Shown here one piece after another: positions 8,386-17,268 of a DNA stretch of 21,448 nucleotides (position 1 is its first letter; every line of letters starts with the position of its first letter). Origin of the DNA: Paludibacteraceae bacterium (GTDB taxonomy: Bacteria; Bacteroidota; Bacteroidia; Bacteroidales; Paludibacteraceae). Under the pieces are notes generated by a model. The model did no database searches, was not told where the DNA came from, and worked only from the letters and a program-made list of their open reading frames with translations. The translations under genes and the position numbers were made by a program. The stretch lies in NCBI GenBank assembly GCA_018055865.1, contig JAGPGR010000003.1, positions 1 through 21,448 of the forward strand, given 5' to 3'.

Positions 8386-9255
8386 TTAAATTCGTTCCAA
8401 AACAGTTTGAACCAGTTTTTCGATATATGGTTTGTAGTCGGTATTGGCTGCTTCCACGCGTCTGTTGGCTATAATACAGCAAACGGTCATTGCCCGATGG
8501 CCCATCAGGCTCGCAAGCCCGGCTATGGCCGATCCTTCCATTTCGTAGTTGGTGATTTTATAGTTGTCGAAACTGAATTTTTCTATTTTATCATTCAAAT
8601 GGGGGTCAGCCAGTCCAATACGCAATTCTCGTCCCTGAGGACCATAAAAACCATTGGCTGAAATAGTCACACCGCGGAGCATTTCATCTTGTCCGATTTT
8701 ATTCACCAAACCGGCGTCGGCATCCACAACGTATGGAGCACAAAACTGAGGATTCCATTTTAACTGTTTTTTTACTTCTTTCTCAAACTCCAGGTCACAA
8801 ACTCTATCTCTTCCTTCGTAGAAATTCAGCACACCGTCAAATCCGATTGATTTTTCGGATATAAGAAAACTCCCCAGTGGTATATCCGGTTGCATGCCGC
8901 CCGATGTGCCAATTCTAACCAGGGTAAGTTGTTTGAAATCGGGCTTTTCAGTCCTTGATTTCAGATCGATATTAGCCAGCGCATCCAGTTCGTTTACTAC
9001 AATATCGATGTTGTCAGTGCCAATTCCGGTTGATATAACGGTTATGCGTTTGCCTTTATAGGAGCCTGTTATGGTGTTGAATTCACGGCTCGAAACAGAA
9101 CATTCCTGTTCGTCGAAATAAGATGCCACTAAAGCAACCCGACCCGGGTCGCCTACCAGAATGATTTTATCGGAAATCTGCTCAGGTTTAAGGTGCAGGT
9201 GAAATATGCTACCGTCGTCATTGATGACGAGTTCGGAGGGAGGAAAATGTTTCAT
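8386..9255 (-). CDS. Nucleoside phosphorylase (uridine phosphorylase-like)
   Basis: This 289-residue enzyme belongs to the PNP/UDP (NP-I) family, which splits nucleosides with phosphate into base and ribose-1-phosphate. Visible signatures are VGDPGRV (34-40, phosphate site), REFNTITGSYKGK (57-69), the RIGTSGG motif (114-120) and NYEMEGSAIAGLASLMG near residues 237-253, where the glutamates contact ribose. There is no signal peptide, so it is cytosolic and probably serves nucleoside salvage. It resembles uridine phosphorylases more than purine-specific enzymes, but base specificity cannot be settled here. It is the first gene of the minus-strand operon with the acetyltransferase and mnmE, and a TATATTTG -7 box lies 41 bp before its start. 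Confidence 0.88.
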   Translation of the reverse strand: MKHFPPSELVINDDGSIFHLHLKPEQISDKIILVGDPGRVALVASYFDEQECSVSSREFNTITGSYKGKRITVISTGIGTDNIDIVVNELDALANIDLKSRTEKPDFKQLTLVRIGTSGGMQPDIPLGSFLISEKSIGFDGVLNFYEGRDRVCDLEFEKEVKKQLKWNPQFCAPYVVDADAGLVNKIGQDEMLRGVTISANGFYGPQGRELRIGLADPHLNDKIEKFSFDNYKITNYEMEGSAIAGLASLMGHRAMTVCCIIANRRVEAANTDYKPYIEKLVQTVLERI

Positions 9256-9295
9256 ATTCTTTTTTTTCTATTATGTATTGAGTCTATATTACCTA

Positions 9296-9303
9296 CAAAT
9301 ATA
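9296..9303 (-). promoter_or_regulatory. -7 promoter box TATATTTG for the phosphorylase-mnmE operon
   Basis: On the minus strand this reads TATATTTG, a perfect TAnnTTTG box, about 40 bp before the ATG of the nucleoside phosphorylase. No clear TTTG -33 element lies at the usual distance, so the call relies on the -7 box and position. Confidence 0.55.
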
Positions 9304-9365
9304 ACTCTTTTTCATTAATAATGTTTTATTTACACCTCGGAATGCTGAAAGAGTTGCTGCAAAAT

Positions 9366-9399
9366 TCCAAAAAAAGAGCTGATAATTTTATCAGCTCTT
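9366..9399 (-). terminator. Rho-independent terminator after the SPFH/Arc operon
   Basis: Positions 9374-9385 and 9388-9399 are perfect inverted repeats (AAGAGCTGATAA / TTATCAGCTCTT). Read on the minus strand the hairpin is followed by a T-run (plus-strand A-run at 9369-9375). It ends the SPFH/Arc transcript 30 bp after the Arc-like stop and insulates it from the downstream operon. Confidence 0.85.
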
Positions 9400-9429
9400 A
9401 TATCTGGCGGTCAACTTAAGGGTTGGAAT

Positions 9430-9597
9430 TTATTTTTTCTTTCGCCCACTTTTGATAAGTGCCTGCTCAAGCAGGTATTGAATTTGTCCGTTTGTACTTC
9501 GAAATTCATCAGCAGCCCATTTTTCTATGGCTTCCATCATTTCGTTATCTATTCGGAGTACAAAATTCTTGGTTTTATTTGTTTTATTTCCAGCCAC
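9430..9597 (-). CDS. Arc-like ribbon-helix-helix DNA-binding protein (55 aa, GTG start)
   Basis: This short gene encodes MAGNKTNKTKNFVLRIDNEM and continues MEAIEKWAADEFRS, NGQIQYLLEQAL and a GRKKK tail. The short beta strand (NFVLRID, 11-17), helix (EMMEAIEKWAADEF) and second helix (TNGQIQYLLEQALIKSG) match the ribbon-helix-helix fold of Arc-type DNA-binding proteins. The start is GTG at 9597: an in-frame TAA lies 9-11 bases upstream, no ATG is available before residue 20, and AAGG sits about 9 bases upstream as a ribosome site. It begins 18 bp after the SPFH gene stop and is followed by a strong terminator, so it is the second gene of a two-gene operon. Similar Arc proteins commonly follow SPFH genes in Bacteroidales (from general knowledge). 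It may autoregulate the operon; this is inference. Confidence 0.82.
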   Translation of the reverse strand: MAGNKTNKTKNFVLRIDNEMMEAIEKWAADEFRSTNGQIQYLLEQALIKSGRKKK

Positions 9598-9615
9598 TAA
9601 ACAACCTTATTTTTT

Positions 9616-10587
9616 TTAATTATACAATGTTCCGGAATTAATTACCGGCTGAGCGTTGGTTTCGCCACACAGCACAACCAGCAGATTGCTTACCATAGCT
9701 GCTTTCTTTTCATCGTCCAGTTCAATAATTCCGTCTGCAGAAAGTTTATCCAGTGCCATTTTCACCATTCCTACGGCACCTTCCACTATTTTCTCACGGG
9801 CGGCAATGATGGCGTCGGCTTGCTGGCGACGAAGCATCACCGATGCAATTTCGGGTGCGTAAGCTATATAATTGATGCGTGCTTCTATCACTTCAATACC
9901 TGCTATTCTCAGTCGTTCGTTTATCTGACTTTCCAGCAGTTCGTTCATTTCTTCGCCTCCAGAGCGCAGGGTCAGGCTGTTTTCATCGCCCGATGTGTTG
10001 TGGTCGTAAGCATACACGCCGGCTACCTTGCGCAAAGCAGCATCACTCTGTATTTTAACGAAATTTTCGTAGGCTTTCATTTTGGTATTCACATTGTCTT
10101 GCAAGCCTGCTCCCGGCATTGCAGAAGCCATCGATGCGTTGTCGATTTCGAAGGATGCTTTGTACGTGTCCACCACTTTCCAAACTACCACCATACCGAT
10201 CATGATTGGATTACCTGATTTGTCATTTACTTTTATGGGCTCGGCATCCAAATTTCGGGCACGAAGGGTAAGTTTCTTCTTGGTGTAAAATGGATTGACC
10301 CAGAAGAAACCATTTTCTTTCACAGTTCCCCTGTATTCTCCAAAGAACACCATTACCCTCGCTTCATTAGGTTCTATTTGCATAAATCCACCCCATGCTA
10401 CTGTGTTGAAAATAAACAGCACCGTGCTCAGAATGGCATAAAAGGTGATAGCTCCGGAACTCAGAGTTTTGGAGGATACCGCCCATACAAACAGCAGTAC
10501 AATGGCAATAAGCAATAATAAATTGAAAATAAGCATCGGAATTCCCGGAAGCTTAATACCTGAAAATTTTCCTTCTTTTGTTTCCAT
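9616..10587 (-). CDS. SPFH/band 7 domain membrane protein
   Basis: The 323-residue product is a stomatin/prohibitin/flotillin/HflK (SPFH) family protein. It has two hydrophobic segments near the N-terminus (about 16-37 and 46-66), then the SPFH domain: [19 protein letters not shown] (71-89), [20 protein letters not shown] (92-111) and [20 protein letters not shown]. The C-terminal part, with the [21 protein letters not shown] stretch, ends in an Ala/Glu-rich oligomerising helix that includes [20 protein letters not shown]. Such proteins form large membrane ring assemblies that scaffold lipid microdomains or regulate proteases. The gene is the first of a two-gene operon with the Arc-like protein. 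A TATCTTTG promoter lies 37 bp upstream. No NfeD-type partner or FtsH is nearby. Family is confident; the specific client is unknown. Confidence 0.88.
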   Translation of the reverse strand: METKEGKFSGIKLPGIPMLIFNLLLLIAIVLLFVWAVSSKTLSSGAITFYAILSTVLFIFNTVAWGGFMQIEPNEARVMVFFGEYRGTVKENGFFWVNPFYTKKKLTLRARNLDAEPIKVNDKSGNPIMIGMVVVWKVVDTYKASFEIDNASMASAMPGAGLQDNVNTKMKAYENFVKIQSDAALRKVAGVYAYDHNTSGDENSLTLRSGGEEMNELLESQINERLRIAGIEVIEARINYIAYAPEIASVMLRRQQADAIIAAREKIVEGAVGMVKMALDKLSADGIIELDDEKKAAMVSNLLVVLCGETNAQPVINSGTLYN

Positions 10588-10623
10588 TTTTTTAATTCAT
10601 TGTTTAATATCAAAATAATATCA

Positions 10624-10655
10624 CAAAGATATAATTAAGAATGTTAAAATCCAAA
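10624..10655 (-). promoter_or_regulatory. Promoter of the SPFH/Arc operon (-33 TTTG, -7 TATCTTTG)
   Basis: On the minus strand, TTTGG (plus 10651-10655) is followed after about 20 bp by TATCTTTG (plus 10624-10631). Both elements match the Bacteroidota promoter consensus in sequence and spacing. It lies 37 bp before the ATG of the SPFH gene in the 170-bp divergent gap. Confidence 0.7.
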
Positions 10656-10757
10656 TTTTTTATCAAATATTTTTTTATCAAATTCATTTTTCACTAACTT
10701 GCAGCCTGAAAATGATTTTTTTTTCAGCCGAAGAAACTTAACAAGGAATTCAAGAAA

Positions 10758-11747
10758 ATGAAAACTGTAGACAAGGTAGTATGGGGAGTAATAGGCGCAG
10801 GGAGTGTGTGTGAAGTGAAAAGTGTACCGGGAATGTACAAAGTTGCTCATTCTGAAGTGAAAACGGTGATGCGCCGTAATGCCGAAAAAGGGGCGGATTT
10901 TGTCCGCAGACACCGTATTCCCCATTCAACAACAAATGCCGATGATATTTTCAATGATCCGGATATTAATATTGTATATATCGGAACTCCCCCCGATACT
11001 CATTGTGAATATACCCTGAAAGCTGCCGCAGCCGGTAAAGCTGTGTATGTAGAAAAGCCCATGGCCAACTCGGATGAGGAATGTTCTGAAATGATAAAAG
11101 CCTGTAAAGAGGCTAATGTGCCCTTGTTTGTGGCTTATTATCGCAGAGCATTGCCGGGATTTAATACACTTCGTGAAATTATCCGTTCCGGAAAAATCGG
11201 TGACGTCAGGTTTGCCGAAATTGAAATGTGGCGCGCCCCACGATCCTATGATCTTGATCCGGAAGGCAATTGGCGCGTTTTTCCCGAAATATCCGGAGGA
11301 GGACATTTCCACGATTTGGCTTCTCACCAGTTGGATTACCTGGATTCACTGTTCGGCCCGATAATCGATGCAAAAGGATTTGGGTTTAATCAGGGCGGGT
11401 TATATCCGGCCGATGATCTTGTTACCGGTTCGTTTCTTTTTGAAAATGGCGTGGCGGGTGCAGGCATGTGGTGTTTTACAACCGATAAAAGCTCTGAAAA
11501 GGAAATTATTACCATTTTGGGAAGTAAAGGTCATCTTGTTTTCAATACCTTTGGAAGTCCGATGCAGATCCATATCACAACCTCAGCAGTTACAGAACTT
11601 CTGGAAACCGAACATCCTGAACATATTCAGCAACCATTGATACAGACGATTGTTGATGAGTTGCGGGGAATAGGAACGTGTCCCAGCACCGGAATTACAG
11701 GTGCAAGAACTACCCGTGCGATGCTTAAAATAACAGATAAGAAATAA
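10758..11747 (+). CDS. Gfo/Idh/MocA family NAD(P)-dependent oxidoreductase
   Basis: The 329-residue protein is a two-domain Gfo/Idh/MocA dehydrogenase, a family that oxidises or reduces sugars, inositols and related polyols with NAD(P). The N-terminal Rossmann fold shows GVIGAGSVCEV (10-20), and VYIGTPPDTH (73-82) is the next nucleotide-contacting strand. EKP (99-101) is the family motif whose lysine helps catalysis, and GGGHFHDLASHQLDYL, around residue 179, carries the catalytic-type histidine. There is no signal peptide, so it is probably cytosolic. It is 47 bp before the formate-THF ligase gene on the same strand and may be co-transcribed. Substrate cannot be read from the sequence; there is no sugar transporter or kinase nearby to suggest one. 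Confidence 0.87.
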   Translation: MKTVDKVVWGVIGAGSVCEVKSVPGMYKVAHSEVKTVMRRNAEKGADFVRRHRIPHSTTNADDIFNDPDINIVYIGTPPDTHCEYTLKAAAAGKAVYVEKPMANSDEECSEMIKACKEANVPLFVAYYRRALPGFNTLREIIRSGKIGDVRFAEIEMWRAPRSYDLDPEGNWRVFPEISGGGHFHDLASHQLDYLDSLFGPIIDAKGFGFNQGGLYPADDLVTGSFLFENGVAGAGMWCFTTDKSSEKEIITILGSKGHLVFNTFGSPMQIHITTSAVTELLETEHPEHIQQPLIQTIVDELRGIGTCPSTGITGARTTRAMLKITDKK

Positions 11748-11794
11748 ATTGTTTTTCGAAAAAAGCGTTAGTAAATATTTAAAGATTAAAAAGT

Positions 11795-13462
11795 ATGAAA
11801 TCCGACATTGATATTGCTCACGAAGTTAAATTGATAGAAATAGCTGAAGTGGCTGAAAAAATAGGTATTAAGGAAGATAATTTAGTCTCATTCGGCCGTT
11901 ATTTGGCTAAGGTCACTACACCGGTGGCATCAAAATCAAAGTTGAAAAAAAGCAAACTCATTCTGGTTACAGCCATTACACCTACCAAAGCAGGTATTGG
12001 TAAAACTACAGTTTCGATAGGGCTTTCACTTGGTCTGAATTACATAGGAAAAAAAGCGTCGGTAGCACTCCGTGAACCGTCGCTTGGTCCGTGCTTCGGG
12101 ATGAAGGGTGGTGCCGCCGGTGGAGGATACGCTCAGGTTTTGCCCATGGAAAACATCAACCTGCATTTTACGGGAGATTTTCATGCCATTACATCTGCCA
12201 ACAACATGATAGCGGCTTTGTTTGACAATTACAGGTACCAGCATCAGAATGAAGCCGATGGAATCAAGCAAGTGCTTTGGCGGCGGGTGCTCGATGTCAA
12301 TGACAGGAGTTTGAGAAACATCATTACCGGGCTGGGTGCTTTCACTGATGGTGTACCTTCTGAAACCGGATTTGATATTACGGCAGCTTCCGAAATAATG
12401 GCAATCCTTTGCCTGGCCGAAAATGAAGAGGACTTGAAAAGGCGGGTAGAAAAAATTCTGCTTGGTTTTACATTTTCAGGAAAACCATTTACGGTGAAGG
12501 ATTTGGGTGTAGCCGGTTCTATTGTTGTGCTGCTGAAAGACGCTATGCATCCGAATTTGGTACAAACTACCGAAGGAACTCCTGCTTTTATCCACGGCGG
12601 ACCGTTTGCCAACATAGCACACGGCTGTAATTCGGTAATAGCTACTAAAACGGCCATGAATTTTTCTGAGTATGTAGTTACTGAAGCCGGATTTGGCGCT
12701 GATTTGGGAGCCGAAAAGTTTATCAATATTAAATGTCGGAAGGCTGATATTCAACCCGCTCTTTCGGTGCTTGTGGTTACAACTCAGGCACTGAAAATGC
12801 ACGGCGGAATTCCGGTTAGAGACATGAAACTTCCGAATGCGGCGGGACTTAAAAAAGGATTCGAAAATATGGACAAACATATCGAAAACTTGCAAACCTT
12901 TGGGCAGAAGGTTCTTGTGGCATTTAATAAATATGATTTTGATACCAACGAAGAAATAGAGATGCTGCGAATCCATTGCGAAAATAGAGGTGTTGAGTTT
13001 GCAGTCAATAATGCATTTGCCGAAGGCGGAAAAGGCGCCGTAGAGCTTGCTCAAAAAGTGGTGAAACTTACAGACACGAAGGATGACAAACCGATTCATT
13101 ACACTTACAAGGATTCGGATACTATTCAACGAAAAATAGAAAAAATTGCAATGCGGATTTATGGAGCCCGAAAAGTGGTTTTTTCTGAAAAATCAGAGAA
13201 AATGATTCAGAAAATAGAAGAACTCGGAGCTTCTAATTATCCCGTATGTATTGCCAAAACCCAGTATTCATTCTCGGATGATGAACGGGAATACGGTGTA
13301 TCCAGGGATTTTACATTTCATGTTAGCGATTTGGTAATAAATAACGGAGCCGAATTTATAGTAGCAATAGCCGGAAGCATGATGCGTATGCCGGGTTTAC
13401 CCAAAGAACCGCAGGCAAAAAATATTAATCTGATAAATGGCGATATCGTTGGATTGAGCTGA
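11795..13462 (+). CDS. fhs: Formate--tetrahydrofolate ligase
   Basis: This enzyme joins formate to tetrahydrofolate using ATP, giving 10-formyl-THF for purine synthesis and for formylating initiator Met-tRNA. The 555-residue length is standard. [18 protein letters not shown] (61-78) is the family P-loop, and [20 protein letters not shown] and [15 protein letters not shown] are hallmark stretches; the C-terminal [16 protein letters not shown] segment is also typical. It is cytosolic. The upstream neighbour is the Gfo/Idh/MocA gene and transcription ends in a strong hairpin at 13503-13533. No other Wood-Ljungdahl genes are present, so a general one-carbon role is more likely than acetogenesis. 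The adjacent convergent gene is initiator tRNA-Met. Confidence 0.96.
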   Translation: MKSDIDIAHEVKLIEIAEVAEKIGIKEDNLVSFGRYLAKVTTPVASKSKLKKSKLILVTAITPTKAGIGKTTVSIGLSLGLNYIGKKASVALREPSLGPCFGMKGGAAGGGYAQVLPMENINLHFTGDFHAITSANNMIAALFDNYRYQHQNEADGIKQVLWRRVLDVNDRSLRNIITGLGAFTDGVPSETGFDITAASEIMAILCLAENEEDLKRRVEKILLGFTFSGKPFTVKDLGVAGSIVVLLKDAMHPNLVQTTEGTPAFIHGGPFANIAHGCNSVIATKTAMNFSEYVVTEAGFGADLGAEKFINIKCRKADIQPALSVLVVTTQALKMHGGIPVRDMKLPNAAGLKKGFENMDKHIENLQTFGQKVLVAFNKYDFDTNEEIEMLRIHCENRGVEFAVNNAFAEGGKGAVELAQKVVKLTDTKDDKPIHYTYKDSDTIQRKIEKIAMRIYGARKVVFSEKSEKMIQKIEELGASNYPVCIAKTQYSFSDDEREYGVSRDFTFHVSDLVINNGAEFIVAIAGSMMRMPGLPKEPQAKNINLINGDIVGLS

Positions 13463-13502
13463 ATTAGAATAGATAATAAGTGAAAAGATTATTTTAAAAT
13501 TT

Positions 13503-13533
13503 AAAAACCCAAAGCTCGTTGCTTTGGGTTTTT
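13503..13533. terminator. Bidirectional terminator between fhs and tRNA-fMet
   Basis: A perfect 13-bp stem (AAAAACCCAAAGC at 13503-13515, GCTTTGGGTTTTT at 13521-13533) encloses a 5-base loop. Because the stem ends in A-run and T-run, it works in both directions: for fhs on the plus strand and for the tRNA on the minus strand. Confidence 0.88.
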
Positions 13534-13538
13534 CTTAG

Positions 13539-13610
<72 letters not shown>

Positions 13611-13626
13611 ATATGTTTTGTGAGTG

Positions 13627-13634
13627 CAAAGGTA
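13627..13634 (-). promoter_or_regulatory. -7 promoter box TACCTTTG for tRNA-fMet
   Basis: On the minus strand TACCTTTG matches TAnnTTTG, with a TTTG about 20 bp further upstream (in ATTTGCTGATTA). It lies 16 bp before the tRNA 5' end, so transcription would begin only a few bases ahead of the mature tRNA. Confidence 0.65.
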
Positions 13635-13812
13635 CGGAAATATTTGTAATCAGCAAATTTTTTGCCTGGTATTTTTTTATTATGACATCAAATATGCCGT
13701 TATAGCCTGCTTTTAAAATTAAAAATCGGGGAAAAACGGTTTAATTTTCAATAAAAATAAAGTTTCGGGTTACTGATTTGCATTTATTTTATGACATTAT
13801 TAAAAAAAGTCG

Positions 13813-13820
13813 TATATTTG
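13813..13820 (+). promoter_or_regulatory. -7 promoter box TATATTTG for secDF
   Basis: TATATTTG is a perfect TAnnTTTG box 56 bp before the secDF ATG, followed by the GCACCTC typical of Bacteroidota start regions. A -33 TTTG at the usual spacing is not obvious. The rest of the gap from 13635 to 13876 is A/T-rich and shows nothing else. Confidence 0.65.
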
Positions 13821-13876
13821 CACCTCGTTTTAAAAACTGTATTTTCTAATCATTTAATTCATAAAATAATTTTTCC

Positions 13877-16800
13877 ATGCAAAACAAAGGGCTTGTAAGA
13901 ATTCTTGGAATTGCGCTTGCGCTAATATGTTTGTTTTACTTGTCATTCAATGTAGTGACAATGCGATACGAAAGCAAAGCGGAAGCAGCAACAGTAAAAG
14001 CTAAAGAAAATTTTCAACAAAGCAATACTTTTGCCAATCTGACAGCAAAGGACAAAAGTCTTAAACTCGACAGTGTAGGCAATCGTGCTTATTATAGTTA
14101 TTTGGATTCCGTTGGGAAACAAAAAGTATATTTAAATTATACACTGAAAGAATGCCGCGAGAAGGGCGTTAATTTGGGTCTTGACCTGAAAGGTGGTATG
14201 AACGTGACGCTGGAGATTTCCGTTCCTGATATTCTGCGTGCATTGTCCAACTACAACACTACACCTAATTTCAACAAGGCATTGCAGGTGGCTACCGAAA
14301 GGCAAAAAACCCGAAGCAACACTCCATACCTCAATTTATTTGTGCAGGCCTACAACGAAATAGATCCGCAGGCAAAATTAGCCACCATTTTCAGTACTTT
14401 CGAGCTGAAAGATCAAATTTCGCTGAGCAGCACCAACGAACAGGTAATCACCGTATTGACTACGGAAATTGATGCGGCTATCAGCAATTCATTCAATGTA
14501 CTTCGTACCCGTATCGACCGTTTTGGCGTTATACAGCCTAATATTCAAAAACTGGAAAATACCGGTCGTATTTTAGTTGAGTTACCCGGTGTAAAAGAAC
14601 CTGAACGTGTGCGTAAACTTCTTCAGGGATCGGCCAATCTGGAATTCTGGGCTACCTACGATTTGAATGAAATCATCAATAATCTTTCTGAAGCCAACAA
14701 TGTTATTGCCAAACTGAATAATTCGGGGGTATTGGTTGATTCGGCTTCCCAAAGTATAGCAGATACAGCAAAAACTGTAGCTCAAACCGTGAAAGACTCT
14801 CCAGCTACGACTATCGACAGTCTGAAAGCAGCGTTGACAACGAAAACACAGTCGGCTGCAGATTCACTGAAAATGCTGGAACAAAACAGAAAAGAGAATC
14901 CTTTATTTGCCGTACTTGCCATCAACGTTCAGAACGGACAGGTTATTCCGGGTCCACAGGTGGGTGTTGTAGAAGGTAAAGATACAGCATTGGTTAACTC
15001 CTATCTCAACCTCAAACAGGTGAAAGAGGTGTTGCCCCGCGATTTAGCTTTCCGCTGGGGAGTAAATGCTATTGACGAAAACGACCGTTATTATCAGCTC
15101 ATTGCTATCAAACAATCAGCCCGCGACGGCCGCGCACCACTAACCGGAAGCGTTATTACAGATGCCAGAGATCAGTTCGGTCAGCAGTCGTCATTTGCCG
15201 AAGTAAGCATGACGATGAATGCCGAAGGTTCGAAAACATGGGCCCGGATGACCAAAGAGAACATTGGCAAATCAATTGCCATAGCACTGGATGGTTATAT
15301 TTATTCTTATCCTACAGTTCAGAATGAAATTACAGGCGGTCAGTCAAACATTACCGGACGTTTTACGCCCGAAGAAGCAAAAGACTTGGCAAACGTATTG
15401 AAATCCGGTAAAATGCCCGCACCTGCCCGAATTGTACAGGAAGATGTTGTGGGTCCTTCATTAGGTGAAGAAGCTATTACAAGTGGTCTGTGGTCATTTA
15501 TTGTAGCCTTTTTATTGGTTATGCTCTACATGATTTTTTATTATGGTTTGATTCCCGGTGTAATTGCCGATATTGCCTTATTTATCAACGTATTCTTCCT
15601 GATGGGTATTTTGGCAGCATTTGGTGCTGTACTTACCTTGCCTGGTATTGCGGGTATTGTGCTTACGCTCGGTATGGCGGTGGATGGTAACGTGCTGATA
15701 TATGAACGAGTCCGGGAAGAAATTGAATCCGGTAAGAATATGAAAAAGGCAGTTCATGATGGATTTAATAACGCCATATCAGCTATTATTGATGCTAACG
15801 TTACGACATTAATCACAGGTATCGTGTTGTTTATATTCGGTCAGGGACCTATCCAGGGTTTTGCTACCACGCTTATTATCGGTATTGCTACATCATTCAT
15901 TACATCTGTATTCCTTACACGTATGATGCTCGAGGCGTACGCAAACCGCGAAAATTCCAAGCAACTTCCGTTTACAACCGGAGCGACCAAAACATGGTTC
16001 CAGAATTTATCAATTGATTTTATCGGAAAACGCAAAGTAGCCTATATGATTTCGGGTGCTCTTTTACTTATCAGTATTCTGGGAATAGGTATCCGTGGCA
16101 TGAGCTACGGTATCGACTTCAGCGGTGGACGAAATTACATCGTTCAGTTTGAACAGAAAGTGAATACGGAAGATGTAAGAAAAATGCTGGAAAATACATT
16201 TGAAGGAACTACCACCCAGGTTATCAGCATTGGTTCAAACGGAGACAAAGTGCGTATTTCTTCCAAATACAAAATTGAAGAAAATACAGAAACGATTGAT
16301 AATGAAATAGCAGCTAAGCTGTACGAAGGGTTGAAGCCGTTGCTTGGTAATACAAGTATGACAGACTTTACTCAAAAGAACATAGTGAACTCGCAGAAAG
16401 TGGGACCAACTATAGCCGATGATATCAAAACATCATCCATCTGGGCCGTTTTAATTTCACTTTTACTTGTTTCTCTGTATATTTTTATCCGTTTCAACGA
16501 TTTTGGATTCTCAATGGGAGCTATGGCTTCATTGGCTCACGACGTAATCTTCATTATAGGAGTCTTTGCGCTGCTGTGGGGTATTATGCCTTTCTCCATG
16601 GAAATAGACCAGTCGTTTATTGCCGCTCTGCTCACCTATGTTGGATTCTCGGTGAATGACACGGTGGTTATTTTCGACCGTATTCGCGAAAATATTCAAC
16701 TCTATCCCAAGCGGAACAGAAAAGAGATTATAAACGAAGCGTTGAACGATACATTGAGTCGAACTTTTAGTACATCCATGAGCGTATTTGTGGTGTTGCT

Positions 16801-16984
16801 TTCCATTTTCCTCTTCGGTGGTGATACTATTCGCGGATTTATATTCGCATTGCTAATAGGTACTATTATGGGAGTTTATTCTACATTATTCGTAGCTGTG
16901 CCGGTGGCGTTCGACATTATTGAGATTCGGAAAAAGAAAAAAGCTAAAAAAGAACTTGCTACTGTTCCTGTAACTAAGAAGTAG
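13877..16984 (+). CDS. secDF: Fused protein translocase SecD-SecF
   Basis: SecDF uses the proton gradient to pull proteins through the SecYEG channel from the periplasmic side. The 1035-residue product fuses SecD and SecF, as is usual in Bacteroidota. The SecD half begins with a membrane segment (8-26), carries GLDLKGGMNV (101-110), the periplasmic P1 region including ILVELPGV, and five further membrane helices ending in the MAVDGNVLIYERVREE motif. The SecF half starts around residue 710 with its own TM and YGIDFSGGRNYIVQF, and carries SVNDTVVIFDRIRENI. P1 contains an Ala/Ser/Thr-rich helical insertion around residues 280-335 (SIADTAKTVAQ onward). It has its own promoter and terminator and so appears monocistronic. 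Confidence 0.96.
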   Translation: MQNKGLVRILGIALALICLFYLSFNVVTMRYESKAEAATVKAKENFQQSNTFANLTAKDKSLKLDSVGNRAYYSYLDSVGKQKVYLNYTLKECREKGVNLGLDLKGGMNVTLEISVPDILRALSNYNTTPNFNKALQVATERQKTRSNTPYLNLFVQAYNEIDPQAKLATIFSTFELKDQISLSSTNEQVITVLTTEIDAAISNSFNVLRTRIDRFGVIQPNIQKLENTGRILVELPGVKEPERVRKLLQGSANLEFWATYDLNEIINNLSEANNVIAKLNNSGVLVDSASQSIADTAKTVAQTVKDSPATTIDSLKAALTTKTQSAADSLKMLEQNRKENPLFAVLAINVQNGQVIPGPQVGVVEGKDTALVNSYLNLKQVKEVLPRDLAFRWGVNAIDENDRYYQLIAIKQSARDGRAPLTGSVITDARDQFGQQSSFAEVSMTMNAEGSKTWARMTKENIGKSIAIALDGYIYSYPTVQNEITGGQSNITGRFTPEEAKDLANVLKSGKMPAPARIVQEDVVGPSLGEEAITSGLWSFIVAFLLVMLYMIFYYGLIPGVIADIALFINVFFLMGILAAFGAVLTLPGIAGIVLTLGMAVDGNVLIYERVREEIESGKNMKKAVHDGFNNAISAIIDANVTTLITGIVLFIFGQGPIQGFATTLIIGIATSFITSVFLTRMMLEAYANRENSKQLPFTTGATKTWFQNLSIDFIGKRKVAYMISGALLLISILGIGIRGMSYGIDFSGGRNYIVQFEQKVNTEDVRKMLENTFEGTTTQVISIGSNGDKVRISSKYKIEENTETIDNEIAAKLYEGLKPLLGNTSMTDFTQKNIVNSQKVGPTIADDIKTSSIWAVLISLLLVSLYIFIRFNDFGFSMGAMASLAHDVIFIIGVFALLWGIMPFSMEIDQSFIAALLTYVGFSVNDTVVIFDRIRENIQLYPKRNRKEIINEALNDTLSRTFSTSMSVFVVLLSIFLFGGDTIRGFIFALLIGTIMGVYSTLFVAVPVAFDIIEIRKKKKAKKELATVPVTKK

Positions 16985-17024
16985 AGAAATATATTTTTTT
17001 AGTAATTTTATATTTTATAAAGCG

Positions 17025-17060
17025 AAAAAACCTTGTGGATAAATGCTGCAAGGTTTTTTT
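17025..17060 (+). terminator. Rho-independent terminator of secDF
   Basis: AAAAAACCTTG (17025-17035) pairs with CAAGGTTTTTT (17049-17059), giving an 11-bp stem with a 13-base loop and a T-run, 40 bp after the secDF stop. Confidence 0.8.
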
Positions 17061-17109
17061 ATGTGCTGCAAATCTATTATTTCAGAAATGATTTATGATA
17101 AAATATAAT

Positions 17110-17131
17110 CTGATAAACAACTGATAAACAA
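17110..17131. repeat. 11-bp tandem repeat CTGATAAACAA x2
   Basis: The 11-mer CTGATAAACAA occurs twice back to back (17110-17120, 17121-17131), about one helical turn apart. It lies 95 bp upstream of the mscL -7 box in the secDF-mscL gap. It could be a pair of regulator sites or simple sequence; nothing else marks it. Confidence 0.5.
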
Positions 17132-17203
17132 CTTCAATACGGAGAGATAAAACGTCTTTAGAATTTGAAGATGAACCTGTTTTGATTTTATTAACGCATT
17201 TGT

Positions 17204-17234
17204 TTGGATATTTAAGTTAAATTGTTTAGTTTTG
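17204..17234 (+). promoter_or_regulatory. Promoter of mscL (-33 TTG, -7 TAGTTTTG)
   Basis: TTG at 17204-17206 and TAGTTTTG at 17227-17234 are 20 bp apart and fit the Bacteroidota consensus. The mscL start is 34 bp downstream. Confidence 0.6.
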
Positions 17235-17268
17235 TGCTTCAATTATTAATATTTAAAAATTAAAAGTT

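Noticed and set aside
9430..10587. Toxin-antitoxin pair suggested by the small RHH protein
   Set aside because: The partner is a large SPFH membrane protein, not a toxin-sized product, and the gene order (RHH second) does not fit the usual antitoxin-first pattern.
10695..10701. TAACTTG as promoter of the Gfo/Idh/MocA gene
   Set aside because: It matches TAnnTTTG only loosely and no -33 element is seen at the right spacing; left out of the feature list.
11748..11794. THF riboswitch ahead of fhs
   Set aside because: The gap is only 47 bp and A/T-rich, too short for that aptamer, and no pairing pattern was seen.
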